In this document: positions 33,468-41,042 of the stretch, piece after piece
How positions within the stretch are numbered: position 1 is the stretch's first letter
Layout of the letters: every line of letters starts with the position of its first letter
Assembly: GCF_947499705.1 (NCBI RefSeq)
Contig: NZ_CANMPJ010000001.1
Coordinates: 1,771,501-1,835,500 of the forward strand
Origin: an uncultured Erythrobacter sp.
Lineage (GTDB): Bacteria; Pseudomonadota; Alphaproteobacteria; Sphingomonadales; Sphingomonadaceae
Length of the DNA: 64,000 nucleotides
Direction: 5' to 3'
The notes under the pieces: generated by a model
Told to the model about the DNA's origin: nothing
Databases searched by the model: none
Seen by the model: the letters and a program-made list of their open reading frames with translations, nothing else
Position numbers and translations under genes: made by a program

Positions 33468-34343
33468 TTACGCGCTCGGCGGCATCGGAATGAGCGCGGG
33501 CGTGTTCTTGCGGTACTTCTGATACTCCGGATCATCGCCCCAGCGTTCTTTCGCCTGCTTGTTCTGCAGGTTCACACCGCTCACCTTGGTCAGCAGCAAC
33601 GTCACGAAGATCGGTGAGATGACCACCAGCCAAGACCAGCCCGACAGCACCGGAATGGCCATGATCAGAATGCCGGTCCATAAAGTGATCTCGCCGAAAT
33701 AATTCGGGTGACGCGACCACTTCCACAGACCGGCATCGATGAATTTGCCCTTGTTCGCGGGGTCTTTCTTGAAGGCGCTTTTCTGCGCATCCGCGATTGC
33801 CTCAAAGGTTATGCCAATCACCCAAACCGCAGCACCTAACCAGAAAAACAGATCGATCGGTGCGCGCTCGCTGCTAGTGATGGCGACAAGAGCGGCTGAA
33901 GCCGTCAACGTCACCCACAGCCCCTGAAGCGTCCATGCGACAAGGAAGCGCGCCGGATTGACCTTGATCTTCTCAAACCGGGAATCGGTCCCGCCCATCG
34001 CGTGAATGCGGATGAACAGGAACGAGCCGAGCCGGATGCACCAGATCGCCACCATGGCGGCGATCACAATGCTGCGGGTGTCGAGCGAACCGAACGCATT
34101 GTAGGCAGCCCAGCAGGCGAACGCTGTAACCGTCAGATAGGTGATCGCGCCGGTCGTATCGTAGAATTTGTCGGACTTTGCGGCAGCGGAAGGCAGAAAG
34201 ACGAGCCAGTTCACCACCATCGCGATGACGACACATACAAAGAACGCCGAGTAACTCCCGACCTTCACGCTATCCCAGCCAGCGAAAATGCCGAAAGTGA
34301 ATGCGATTGCGGTGACGACGAGGAATACGATGATGCTTTTCAT
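33468..34343 (-). CDS. DUF1295 integral membrane protein (steroid 5-alpha-reductase-like fold)
   Basis: 291 residues with about seven hydrophobic helices. The motif GLWKWSRHPNYFGEITLWTGI at about 225-245 is the hallmark of DUF1295/ICMT-like membrane reductases and methyltransferases: the RHPNY segment binds the cofactor in steroid reductases. Residues YQKYRKNTPALIPMPP close the protein, as in other members. Function is probably NADPH-dependent reduction of an unsaturated lipid, but the family is uncharacterised in bacteria. It sits 17 bases upstream of an SDR gene and 25 bases downstream of frnE-like gene, in a four-or-five-gene minus-strand run. Confidence 0.87.
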   Translation of the reverse strand: MKSIIVFLVVTAIAFTFGIFAGWDSVKVGSYSAFFVCVVIAMVVNWLVFLPSAAAKSDKFYDTTGAITYLTVTAFACWAAYNAFGSLDTRSIVIAAMVAIWCIRLGSFLFIRIHAMGGTDSRFEKIKVNPARFLVAWTLQGLWVTLTASAALVAITSSERAPIDLFFWLGAAVWVIGITFEAIADAQKSAFKKDPANKGKFIDAGLWKWSRHPNYFGEITLWTGILIMAIPVLSGWSWLVVISPIFVTLLLTKVSGVNLQNKQAKERWGDDPEYQKYRKNTPALIPMPPSA

Positions 34344-34368
34344 GATGCTTTGAATACGTCCCCTACGC

Positions 34369-35064
34369 TCAAGCGGATGCAGCCTCCCGGCTTTTCATAA
34401 CAACCCGGCGCAGCGCATTAACATATGTCTCTGGCGGCTGCGCGCCGGGGATCATGAACTTGCCATTCACGATCATGGCGGGCACACCGCTGATATTGAG
34501 ATCCCATGCCTGCCGCTCTTCGGCGACAACGCGGGCTTCGAGGTCTTCGTCTTCCAGCGCCGCTTTGGCTGCTTCGCGGTGCAGGCCCACGCCCGCCGCA
34601 ATATCGAGCAGCACTTCGCGTTCGCCGATCCGGCGGCGCTCATTGAAATGTGCCTTGAACAGCGCGAGCTTCAGCTCAGTCTGCACCTGAGACCCGGCCT
34701 GCTCCAGTGCCCAGCCGAGCAGCTTGTGCGCATCGCGGGTGTTCCACATCATCGCTGGCGGCGCTTCACCTTCTCCCTCGTAGGTCAAAGAAACACCTGC
34801 ACTGTCGGCAATCGCTTTCATCTGGCCGCGCACTGCTGCGCCTTCTTCGGCGGAGCGACCATATTTGCGTTGCAGGTGCGCTTCCTGTCCTTCGCCTTCG
34901 GCAGGCATGTCCGGATTGAGTTCGAACGGACGCCAGCGCACTTCGGCTTCGATCTCGCCTTCCAATTCGCCAAGCGCCTTGGTTAGCTGGCCATATCCAA
35001 TCGCGCACCACGGGCACATTACGTCGGAGTAGATGTCGATCGTGAGCTTTTCGGGCGCGCTCAT
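34369..35064 (-). CDS. DsbA-family oxidoreductase, FrnE-like (cytoplasmic)
   Basis: 231 residues starting at the ATG of MSAPEKLTIDIYSDVMCPWCAIGYGQL. The CPWC motif (about residues 17-20) followed by YGQLTKAL, a long helical insertion and the cis-Pro region ISGVPAMIVNGKFMIPGAQ are typical of FrnE/2-hydroxychromene-2-carboxylate isomerase-like DsbA relatives. No signal peptide is present, so it works in the cytoplasm, possibly in thiol protection during oxidative stress as described for FrnE of Deinococcus. Its ATG overlaps the nudC stop (ATGA). Confidence 0.88.
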   Translation of the reverse strand: MSAPEKLTIDIYSDVMCPWCAIGYGQLTKALGELEGEIEAEVRWRPFELNPDMPAEGEGQEAHLQRKYGRSAEEGAAVRGQMKAIADSAGVSLTYEGEGEAPPAMMWNTRDAHKLLGWALEQAGSQVQTELKLALFKAHFNERRRIGEREVLLDIAAGVGLHREAAKAALEDEDLEARVVAEERQAWDLNISGVPAMIVNGKFMIPGAQPPETYVNALRRVVMKSREAASA

Positions 35065-35975
35065 TTGTCTTTCTCCAGCCACCATTTCAGCAGACTATGG
35101 GCGATAGCGGCAGGGGGCGGAGCGTTAAACGGACCTTCCTCGCTGCCAATCGTGTCCATTGCGTGCTGTACGTCTTCGCGCGTGAACCAGCGCGCTTCTT
35201 CCAGTTCTTCGACGTCGAGCGTGATCTCGGTTTCGTCGGTCTGGGAATAGCAGCCGATCATCAACTGGCTCGGAAACGGCCAAGGCTGCGTTGCGATATA
35301 CTCTACGTAGCGGACGCGCAGGCCGGCTTCTTCCCAAACCTCACGCGCGACCGCTTCCTCGATAGTCTCGCCGGGTTCGACAAAACCTGCGAGTGCGGAG
35401 AAACTGCGCGGCGGGAAACGCGGTTGACGACCGAGCAGCAACCGCCCCTCGTTCTCGACCAGCATGATCGTGACCGGATCGGTGCGCGGGAAATGCTGCG
35501 CACCACAATTCTCACAATTCCGCTGCCAGCCGCCCTTGGCGAGCTTGGTCGGCGAACCGCATTTGGCGCAGAATTTATGGCGGGCGTGCCAATCGACGAG
35601 GCTGCGTGCGCCGCCATAGATCGCGAGATCGGGAGGCGAAAGCTGCTGGATCGCCTGCCACGCGCGCGGCATTGCGTAGGCTGGTCCGGTCGCTCCCTCG
35701 CCCGGCACCGCCACAAAACAAGCCTTCTCATCGAGCAGTCCGAGGAACACCAGCTCCGCCTCTGGATCGATGTCGGCGAGCGTGCCCCAGAGCAAACCGC
35801 CCGCATCGTCCATCTGTGGCAGCAAGCCGTCGAGCAGCAGAACCTTGGCCCGCCAGTTCATGTAACCCGCCAGCTTATCCGGATCGACCCGGATCAAATC
35901 GGCGCGGTCGATTGGCGAACCTGCAAAGGCAATCGGGCCGGTTCGTGGCAGCTCGGGATGCGCGGGGTGGCTCAT
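35061..35975 (-). CDS. nudC: NADH pyrophosphatase / RNA decapping hydrolase NudC
   Basis: 304 residues. A zinc ribbon, CAKCGSPTK...CENCGAQHFPRTDP, precedes the Nudix box GFVEPGETIEEAVAREVWEEAG (canonical GX5EX7REUXEEXGU). The NudC-specific motif TQPWPFPSQLM (SQPWPFPxS type) follows and binds the nicotinamide nucleotide. The enzyme hydrolyses NADH and removes NAD caps from RNA. The ATG at 35975 shares its first base with the stop of the upstream serine hydrolase, and its stop overlaps the start of the frnE-like gene, so three genes form one coupled unit. Confidence 0.95.
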   Translation of the reverse strand: MSHPAHPELPRTGPIAFAGSPIDRADLIRVDPDKLAGYMNWRAKVLLLDGLLPQMDDAGGLLWGTLADIDPEAELVFLGLLDEKACFVAVPGEGATGPAYAMPRAWQAIQQLSPPDLAIYGGARSLVDWHARHKFCAKCGSPTKLAKGGWQRNCENCGAQHFPRTDPVTIMLVENEGRLLLGRQPRFPPRSFSALAGFVEPGETIEEAVAREVWEEAGLRVRYVEYIATQPWPFPSQLMIGCYSQTDETEITLDVEELEEARWFTREDVQHAMDTIGSEEGPFNAPPPAAIAHSLLKWWLEKDK

Positions 35976-37291
35976 CAAGCGGCTTGCTTGGCGCGCATTG
36001 ATGCGAGGTCAGTCTCCAGCGCCGCGAGGAATTCATCGCGTACGGGATAGGCCTCAGTCGGCATATATTGCGTCCACAATGCAGAGCGCAGGCCCAGATT
36101 GAAATCGACCGCGCCCAGTGTTCCAGCCGCTCCGCCCCAACCGAACGTACCGTTGAGCGAACGACCGCCAGCGCCGTGGCCCTGACCTTCCATCCACGAA
36201 CCGGTCATATCGACCGTATCGGGGATCAGATTGGATGTGCCGACACGCACCGCTTCTTCGCTCATCACGCGGGTGCCATCGAGCATCCCATAACCAAGCA
36301 GCATGCGCAGGAAGCGGTCGTAATCCTTGGGACTGGATACCAACCCGCCGCCACCGGAAGGCACGCCCGGCGCATCGAGAAAGATCGAATTGGAACCGGG
36401 ATCGATGGGGAATGCGGTTCCGGCGACAATGCCATAATTGTCGGTCAGCCGGGCCATCTCACTGTCCGGCACGGTCATCCAGGTGCTGGTCATGCCGAGC
36501 GGTTCAAACATGCGCTTTTGCAGGAACGCCTCGAACTCCATGTCGGATGCGACTTCGATAATCCGGCCGAGCAGATCGATACTGGCTGAATAGATCCACT
36601 TGGTCCCCGGCTGCACCGTAAGCGGCACCTCTGCGAGCCGGTCAGCCCAAACCTCAAGACCCGGTGCCGGTGTCACAGGCGGAATGCCCGGAATGGGCAT
36701 GCGGCTCACGCGTCCGCCAACCAGACCCTTCTCACGATAGGCTTCGAGCTGCGGCCCTTTGCTGGTGATCAGATAGCCGAGCCCGGCAGTGTGCGTCAGC
36801 AAATGGCGGATTGTGATTTCACGGACCGGAGCGACAGTGTCATCCAGCGATCCCTCCGGATCGACCAGAACCTGCGTGTCCTTGAATTTGGGCAGCACGT
36901 CGGAAAGAGGCTGGTCGAGCGTCAGCAAACCATCGTCGATCAGCATCATGATCGCCATGCCGGTAATCGGCTTGGTCATCGAATAGATGCGATAGAGCGA
37001 GTTCTCGTCAACCGTAGTGCTGCCTGCCAGAGACAGGTTGCCCCCGCCGACTGTGTGCGCGTGATCTTCCTGATTCCAGCCGAAGGTGAGGAACATGTTG
37101 GCGACCTTGCGCTCGCTTACATATTTCTGCGCCATCGCCGCGACATTGGGCCAGCTCTCGCTGACATCGTGCGCGAGCAGTTGCCGACCGAATGGCAGCG
37201 TCGCCAGCGCGGCACCAGCGGCCAGATAACCACCCCCGCGAAACAGCGAGCGACGCGACAGGTCGGGTTGTTCAAGGGTGTGAATGGCCAT
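35975..37291 (-). CDS. Serine hydrolase of the class C beta-lactamase/esterase family, Tat-exported
   Basis: 438 residues. The N-terminus carries a twin-arginine signal: DLSRRSLFRGGGYLAAGAALATLP, so a folded protein is exported to the periplasm. The catalytic SxxK is SMTK (within YRIYSMTKPITGMA, near residue 103), and the Tyr motif is YSA (WIYSASIDLLGRII). A C-terminal HGAGG/FGWGGAAG segment stands in place of the KTG triad. This composition fits EstB/DAP-type carboxylesterases as well as lactamases; the substrate is open and a genuine antibiotic resistance role is not implied. It is the first gene of the unit with nudC and the frnE-like gene. Confidence 0.88.
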   Translation of the reverse strand: MAIHTLEQPDLSRRSLFRGGGYLAAGAALATLPFGRQLLAHDVSESWPNVAAMAQKYVSERKVANMFLTFGWNQEDHAHTVGGGNLSLAGSTTVDENSLYRIYSMTKPITGMAIMMLIDDGLLTLDQPLSDVLPKFKDTQVLVDPEGSLDDTVAPVREITIRHLLTHTAGLGYLITSKGPQLEAYREKGLVGGRVSRMPIPGIPPVTPAPGLEVWADRLAEVPLTVQPGTKWIYSASIDLLGRIIEVASDMEFEAFLQKRMFEPLGMTSTWMTVPDSEMARLTDNYGIVAGTAFPIDPGSNSIFLDAPGVPSGGGGLVSSPKDYDRFLRMLLGYGMLDGTRVMSEEAVRVGTSNLIPDTVDMTGSWMEGQGHGAGGRSLNGTFGWGGAAGTLGAVDFNLGLRSALWTQYMPTEAYPVRDEFLAALETDLASMRAKQAA

Positions 37292-37407
37292 CAGGGCAGT
37301 CTCCGGAGATTTGTTTTGACAGGTCTGTGGGGGAGTTGAGCTAGAGCGTCAATCGCATGGCGGGCTGAACCGGCTTTGAACGCCCGAATGGGTCTTGAAA
37401 ACGCGAG

Positions 37408-37429
37408 GTGTACTATCCATATAGTACAC
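37408..37429 (+). promoter_or_regulatory. Perfect 9-bp inverted repeat ending at a start codon
   Basis: GTGTACTAT (37408-37416), spacer CCAT, ATAGTACAC (37421-37429), directly followed by the ATG at 37430. A protein bound here would cover the ribosome-binding region and the start codon, and any -10 element TATAGT would lie within the right arm. As RNA it would form a nine-base stem against the initiation codon. No ribosome-binding site sits in the usual place; GAGG lies at 37405-37408, just outside the left arm. Confidence 0.6.
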
Positions 37430-37651
37430 ATGTTCAATATTCTCGCATTCCTCATTGGTCTCGTCTCGCTGGTGATTGTAATCCCGGCGCAAATCCCCTT
37501 CCTTGGTTGGGCCAACTGGCTCGCTTTGCCGCTCATCGCCATCGGCGTGATTGTGGGCGCCTTGTCTTCCAGCAATTCGGGGCGGAATTTCTGCCTGATC
37601 GTGATGCTAGTTGCGGGCGTGCGCCTGATGCTGGGCGGCGGTTTCGTTTAA
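37430..37651 (+). CDS. Small membrane protein of unknown function
   Basis: 73 residues, with hydrophobic segments at about 3-23, 27-45 and 53-70 (MFNILAFLIGLVSLVIVIPA; WLALPLIAIGVIVGAL; FCLIVMLVAGVRLML). Serine/asparagine loop SSSNSGRN between the second and third. This is the kind of short inner-membrane protein often annotated only as hypothetical. It starts immediately after a perfect palindrome and its stop overlaps the stop of convergent mutY by four bases. Coding status rests on the clean reading frame, hydrophobic periodicity and the operator-like site. Confidence 0.65.
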   Translation: MFNILAFLIGLVSLVIVIPAQIPFLGWANWLALPLIAIGVIVGALSSSNSGRNFCLIVMLVAGVRLMLGGGFV

Positions 37652-38682
37652 TCCGCAGCCAAAGCCAAGCGCGCAGCTTTGGCAAAAAGTGTCGGAAGAC
37701 CAGCATTCTCGATCTGATCGATAGGCCACCAAACGCCTTCGCCATCCGGTTCGGCCTCAGCGCTCATGCGTTTCAAGCTCAGCGTAAGATGCGCATGCGT
37801 GAACGTGTGCCGCACGGCTCCTAGTTCCTCCCAATCACCCGGCAATGGTAGCTTGTCTGAGCCGTCCTCACGCGCTGTCCACCCGTCATCCGGTAGTCCG
37901 CGCATCCCGCCGAGCATCCCCGTGCCTCGTCGAGTGACAAGCCAAACATGCTTGTCCCGTTCTATCCAGAAGGCCGTGCCGCGCCGTTCCGGTTTGGCCT
38001 TCTTCGCAGGCTTGACCGGCAGCCGCTCGGGTTCGCCAGCCTTTTGACCTTCACAGACTTCACGGATCGGACACAGCAGACAGCGCGGCGATTTGCTGGT
38101 GCAGATACTCGATCCCAGATCCATCATCGCTTGCGCAAAATCGCCCGCCCGCGCTCCGGGAGTGATCGTCTCGGTCGCCTCCCGAATAGCCTTGCGCGAT
38201 TTCGGCAGCGGCTCGGTGATGTTGAACAGACGCGAAACAACCCGCTCAACGTTGGCATCGACCACGACTGCGCGCCTGCCGAACGCAATCGCAGAGATCG
38301 CCGCAGCCGTGTAAGCACCCAGCCCCGGTAGCTCACGCAGCTGGACCTCACCTTTTGGAAAGCCGCCAAGCGCCACAACTTCGCGGGCGCACTTCACCAG
38401 ATTGCGAGCGCGCGAGTAGTAGCCGAGCCCTGCCCACGCAGCCATTACCTCGTCATCGCTCGCCGCCGCGAGATCGTCGACGCTTGGCCATCGCTCGGTG
38501 AATTTCAGAAAGTAGGGCTTCACAGCCTCGACAGTGGTCTGCTGCAACATGACTTCGGACAGCCAGACGCGATAGGGCCATGCGGGATCAGACGGCTTGG
38601 ATTTCTTCGGCGGGTTGCGCCAAGGCAGTTCGCGCGCATGGGCATCATACCACTTCAGCAGGGGGCTGGTGATGGACACCAT
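37648..38682 (-). CDS. mutY: A/G-specific adenine glycosylase MutY
   Basis: 344 residues from the ATG of MVSITSPLLKWYDAHARELPWR. The HhH-GPD glycosylase domain includes VMLQQTTVEAVKPY, the helix-hairpin-helix LRELPGLGAYTAAAI and catalytic Asp in VVVDANVERV. The iron-sulfur loop CTSKSPRCLLCPIREVC has the Cx6Cx2Cx5C spacing. A C-terminal NUDIX-like domain (RRGTAFWIERDKHVWLVTRRG to GVWWPIDQI) recognises 8-oxoG. MutY removes adenine mispaired with 8-oxoguanine. The longer upstream reading frame is not supported by the family; MVSITSP is the natural start. It is divergent from the DUF721 gene. Confidence 0.95.
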   Translation of the reverse strand: MVSITSPLLKWYDAHARELPWRNPPKKSKPSDPAWPYRVWLSEVMLQQTTVEAVKPYFLKFTERWPSVDDLAAASDDEVMAAWAGLGYYSRARNLVKCAREVVALGGFPKGEVQLRELPGLGAYTAAAISAIAFGRRAVVVDANVERVVSRLFNITEPLPKSRKAIREATETITPGARAGDFAQAMMDLGSSICTSKSPRCLLCPIREVCEGQKAGEPERLPVKPAKKAKPERRGTAFWIERDKHVWLVTRRGTGMLGGMRGLPDDGWTAREDGSDKLPLPGDWEELGAVRHTFTHAHLTLSLKRMSAEAEPDGEGVWWPIDQIENAGLPTLFAKAARLALAAD

Positions 38683-38810
38683 CTCCTTGGAAATCGGTCG
38701 CCCCCTCGTAAGCCGGTCCGTGATGACGGGAGGCTCATTGCTGAGCTTCAACGGAGGGCCTTTTCCCAGTCTGTCGCGAGGAGGTCTAGCGGTCACTCCC
38801 CGCCTATGGC

Positions 38811-39371
38811 ATGGCTGCGCACGCAATGGGAAGCGACAAGACCAAAGGCGGCAAAAAGCCCTTCAAGAGATACGAGCGCCCGCGTGGTCGCGGTGCGAAA
38901 CCGATTGGCGAATTGATGCCAGAAATCGGTCGCGCCGCCTTTCGCCGCTTTGGCTTTGTGCAAAGCTCGGTCGTCACCCGCTGGCCTGAAATTGTCGGCC
39001 CTCAGCATGCGAAGGTTTGCAGTCCCGAGGCGATCCGTTTCCCGCCCGGTGAGAAATCCGAAGGTATCCTGCAACTGGTCGTAAAACCGGCCCACGCGCC
39101 GCTGATCCAGCAGGTCACCCCGGAGATTATGGAGCGGGTCAATCGCTTCTTCGGCTACAAGGCAGTGTCGCGGGTCAAAATTCGGCAAGGCGAGGTTAAG
39201 CCGACGCATGCTGATAAGCCCGTGAAAGCTCCGCCTTCGCTCAAACCGATCCCAATGGAATTGGGAGACAGCTTGCGCGATATCGGCGATCCGGAGCTGC
39301 GCACGGTGCTGGAATCGCTGGCGCGCAGTTTTGATGATGCTGATTCCAAAAAGGACGACACGACCAAGTGA
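38811..39371 (+). CDS. DUF721 (DciA-like) family protein
   Basis: 186 residues from ATG 38811; an ATG five codons in (MGSDKTKGG) is equally plausible. A basic N-terminus GGKKPFKRYERPRGRGAKP precedes the DUF721 core FVQSSVVTRWPEIVGPQHAKVCSPEAIRF and a strand-rich part ending MERVNRFFGYKAVSRVKIRQ. DUF721 proteins include DciA, which loads the replicative helicase in many bacteria, and the KH-like core binds DNA. The stop overlaps the GTG of the following thioredoxin-like gene (GTGA), linking it to the DsbA-DsbA-smc series. Confidence 0.85.
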   Translation: MAAHAMGSDKTKGGKKPFKRYERPRGRGAKPIGELMPEIGRAAFRRFGFVQSSVVTRWPEIVGPQHAKVCSPEAIRFPPGEKSEGILQLVVKPAHAPLIQQVTPEIMERVNRFFGYKAVSRVKIRQGEVKPTHADKPVKAPPSLKPIPMELGDSLRDIGDPELRTVLESLARSFDDADSKKDDTTK

Positions 39372-40135
39372 TTTCGAAATTCGCCAAGACCACCGCGCTC
39401 GCCGCGGCGATTTTGTTCGCTCCGCCGATCGCGGCGCAGGAGCGTGAGCAGGATCTCAGCAATCCTGACAGCGCGTTTGTGGACACTACCCGCAAAGGCA
39501 ATTGGCAATCGGTGATCGAGCCGACCGAACGCGGCCATCTGATCGGCAATCCCCGCGCCGATGTGCAGTTGATCGAATTCGTGAGCTACACTTGCGGCCA
39601 TTGCGCGAACTTTGCTGTCGAAGGGGAGCCTGCGCTCGATCTTGTTTTGCTGATGCCCGGTAAGATGACGCTGGAAGTCCGCCCCGTCATCCGCAACGCT
39701 CTCGATCTGATCGTGTCAATGCTTGCCGCCTGCGGCGATCCGGCACGGTTCAAGGATCGTCACCGCGCATTCATGACCACCCAGTCGAAATGGCTGGAAA
39801 AGGCGCGGCAAGCTCCGGCCAGCCAGCAGGCGATTTGGGGGCGCGGCGACCGCAATGCGAGGATCAACGCCGCCCAGGCGCTGGACCTTGACGATGTCCT
39901 GACCGATCGCGGTCAATCGATCGCAGAAGTGACTGCCTGCTTGATGGACGACAAGGCTGCACAGGCCCTGATCGATAATGGCAGAGCCGATTCCGCCGAG
40001 TTCAAGGTTCCGGGCACGCCCAGCTTCGCGCTCGACGGGGAATTGCTGGACCGTGTGCACACGTGGGACGCGCTATATGCCGTCCTGTCAGAGCGCTTCA
40101 AAACTAGCAATTCGAGCGGAAATGCAGGCGAATAG
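39368..40135 (+). CDS. Periplasmic DsbA-family thiol:disulfide protein 1
   Basis: 255 residues starting at a GTG overlapping the DUF721 stop. A Sec signal (AKTTALAAAILFAPPIAAQ) is followed by a DsbA-type thioredoxin fold: LIEFVSYTCGHCANF has the CGHC active site, a helical insertion follows, and FKVPGTPSFALDG carries the cis-Pro motif. Probably a periplasmic disulfide oxidoreductase. The Cys pair has the same CxHC pattern as DsbA. It is followed by a related lipoprotein after 114 bases. In other alphaproteobacteria the same DUF721-DsbA-DsbA-SMC order is recurring knowledge, so the link to smc is positional rather than biochemical. Confidence 0.87.
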   Translation: MISKFAKTTALAAAILFAPPIAAQEREQDLSNPDSAFVDTTRKGNWQSVIEPTERGHLIGNPRADVQLIEFVSYTCGHCANFAVEGEPALDLVLLMPGKMTLEVRPVIRNALDLIVSMLAACGDPARFKDRHRAFMTTQSKWLEKARQAPASQQAIWGRGDRNARINAAQALDLDDVLTDRGQSIAEVTACLMDDKAAQALIDNGRADSAEFKVPGTPSFALDGELLDRVHTWDALYAVLSERFKTSNSSGNAGE

Positions 40136-40249
40136 CCGCCATACCGCAACCTTATTGACACATTTGTGCACAAGCAGGGCGAATACGGTTTTGCCACGCC
40201 CTTTCCTCCCCGTATAAACCGATCAACACGACCAAAGGATCACTCCGAG

Positions 40250-41014
40250 ATGAATGCTTCACGCAATCCTCTGACTTCACGCTTCGCAGCCTTCGCTGTG
40301 GCCGCTCCACTTGCTCTGACGCTGGCTGCGTGCGGCGATTCCAACGGTGAAGACGGCCCGCCTGCTGGCGAGCCGATCGCTGCAATCCCGGCTCCCGAAG
40401 GCACGTCGTGGGCTGACACGGTCACGATCACCGAAGAAGACGGCTACAAGATCGGTAATCCCGATGCGCCGCTGAAGCTGATAGAGTTTGCGTCACACAC
40501 TTGCGGCGCCTGCGCCAACTTCTCGGCGACTGGCAAACAGCCGCTGAAGGATCAGTATGTTGCCAGCGGCGTCGTCAGTTTCGAACAGCGCAATCTCGTG
40601 CGTGACCCGATCGACCTTAGCATCGCTGCATTGGTGCGCTGCGGTCAGAAGGAAAACATGCAGCCTCTGTCAGATCAGGCATGGGTCGCGCTCAATGACT
40701 TTTTCGGCAACGTCCAAACCAATGCAGCGCAATACGAAGCATCAGCGGAACTCCCGGTTGATCAACGCTTTGTCGCAATCGCAGAGGCTGCTGGCTTGAT
40801 CGAGTTCTTCTCCGCGCGGGGTCTCTCTGCGGATCAGGCACGCAGCTGCCTCGCCGACACGGAAAAGATGGAGTCGATCAGCGAAAACTCGACGACGCAA
40901 GCCGACGAACTCAATGTGACCGGCACGCCGACCTTCTTCCTCAACGGTGCCCGGATCGAAGGCATCACGTGGAACGAGATCGAGCCCGCTCTGCAGCGCG
41001 CAGGCGCTCGCTAA
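40250..41014 (+). CDS. DsbA-family lipoprotein (thioredoxin-like) 2
   Basis: 254 residues starting MNASRNPLTSRFAAF. The lipobox LTLAACG predicts lipidation at Cys26 or close, so it is tethered to a membrane in the periplasm. The thioredoxin-fold core has LIEFASHTCGACANF with active-site CGAC and the cis-Pro region LNVTGTPTFFLNGARIEG. The CGAC pair resembles DsbA-like oxidases of the alphaproteobacterial group. Both DsbA paralogues share the order of TC(G)xC, helical insertion and TP(S/T)F. The smc gene starts 28 bases downstream. Confidence 0.88.
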   Translation: MNASRNPLTSRFAAFAVAAPLALTLAACGDSNGEDGPPAGEPIAAIPAPEGTSWADTVTITEEDGYKIGNPDAPLKLIEFASHTCGACANFSATGKQPLKDQYVASGVVSFEQRNLVRDPIDLSIAALVRCGQKENMQPLSDQAWVALNDFFGNVQTNAAQYEASAELPVDQRFVAIAEAAGLIEFFSARGLSADQARSCLADTEKMESISENSTTQADELNVTGTPTFFLNGARIEGITWNEIEPALQRAGAR

Positions 41015-41042
41015 GCGGACCTCGGCAGGAACACGCGCGCCC

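Noticed and set aside
35975..37291. Antibiotic-resistance beta-lactamase
   Set aside because: SxxK and Tyr motifs are present, but the KTG triad is not clear, and Tat-exported class C-like esterases are common in this group; a resistance role is not supported.
39368..41014. Two DsbA-like genes as a recent tandem duplication
   Set aside because: They share active-site layout, but differ in signal type (Sec versus lipoprotein), active-site pair (CGHC versus CGAC) and most of the sequence; old paralogy is more likely.
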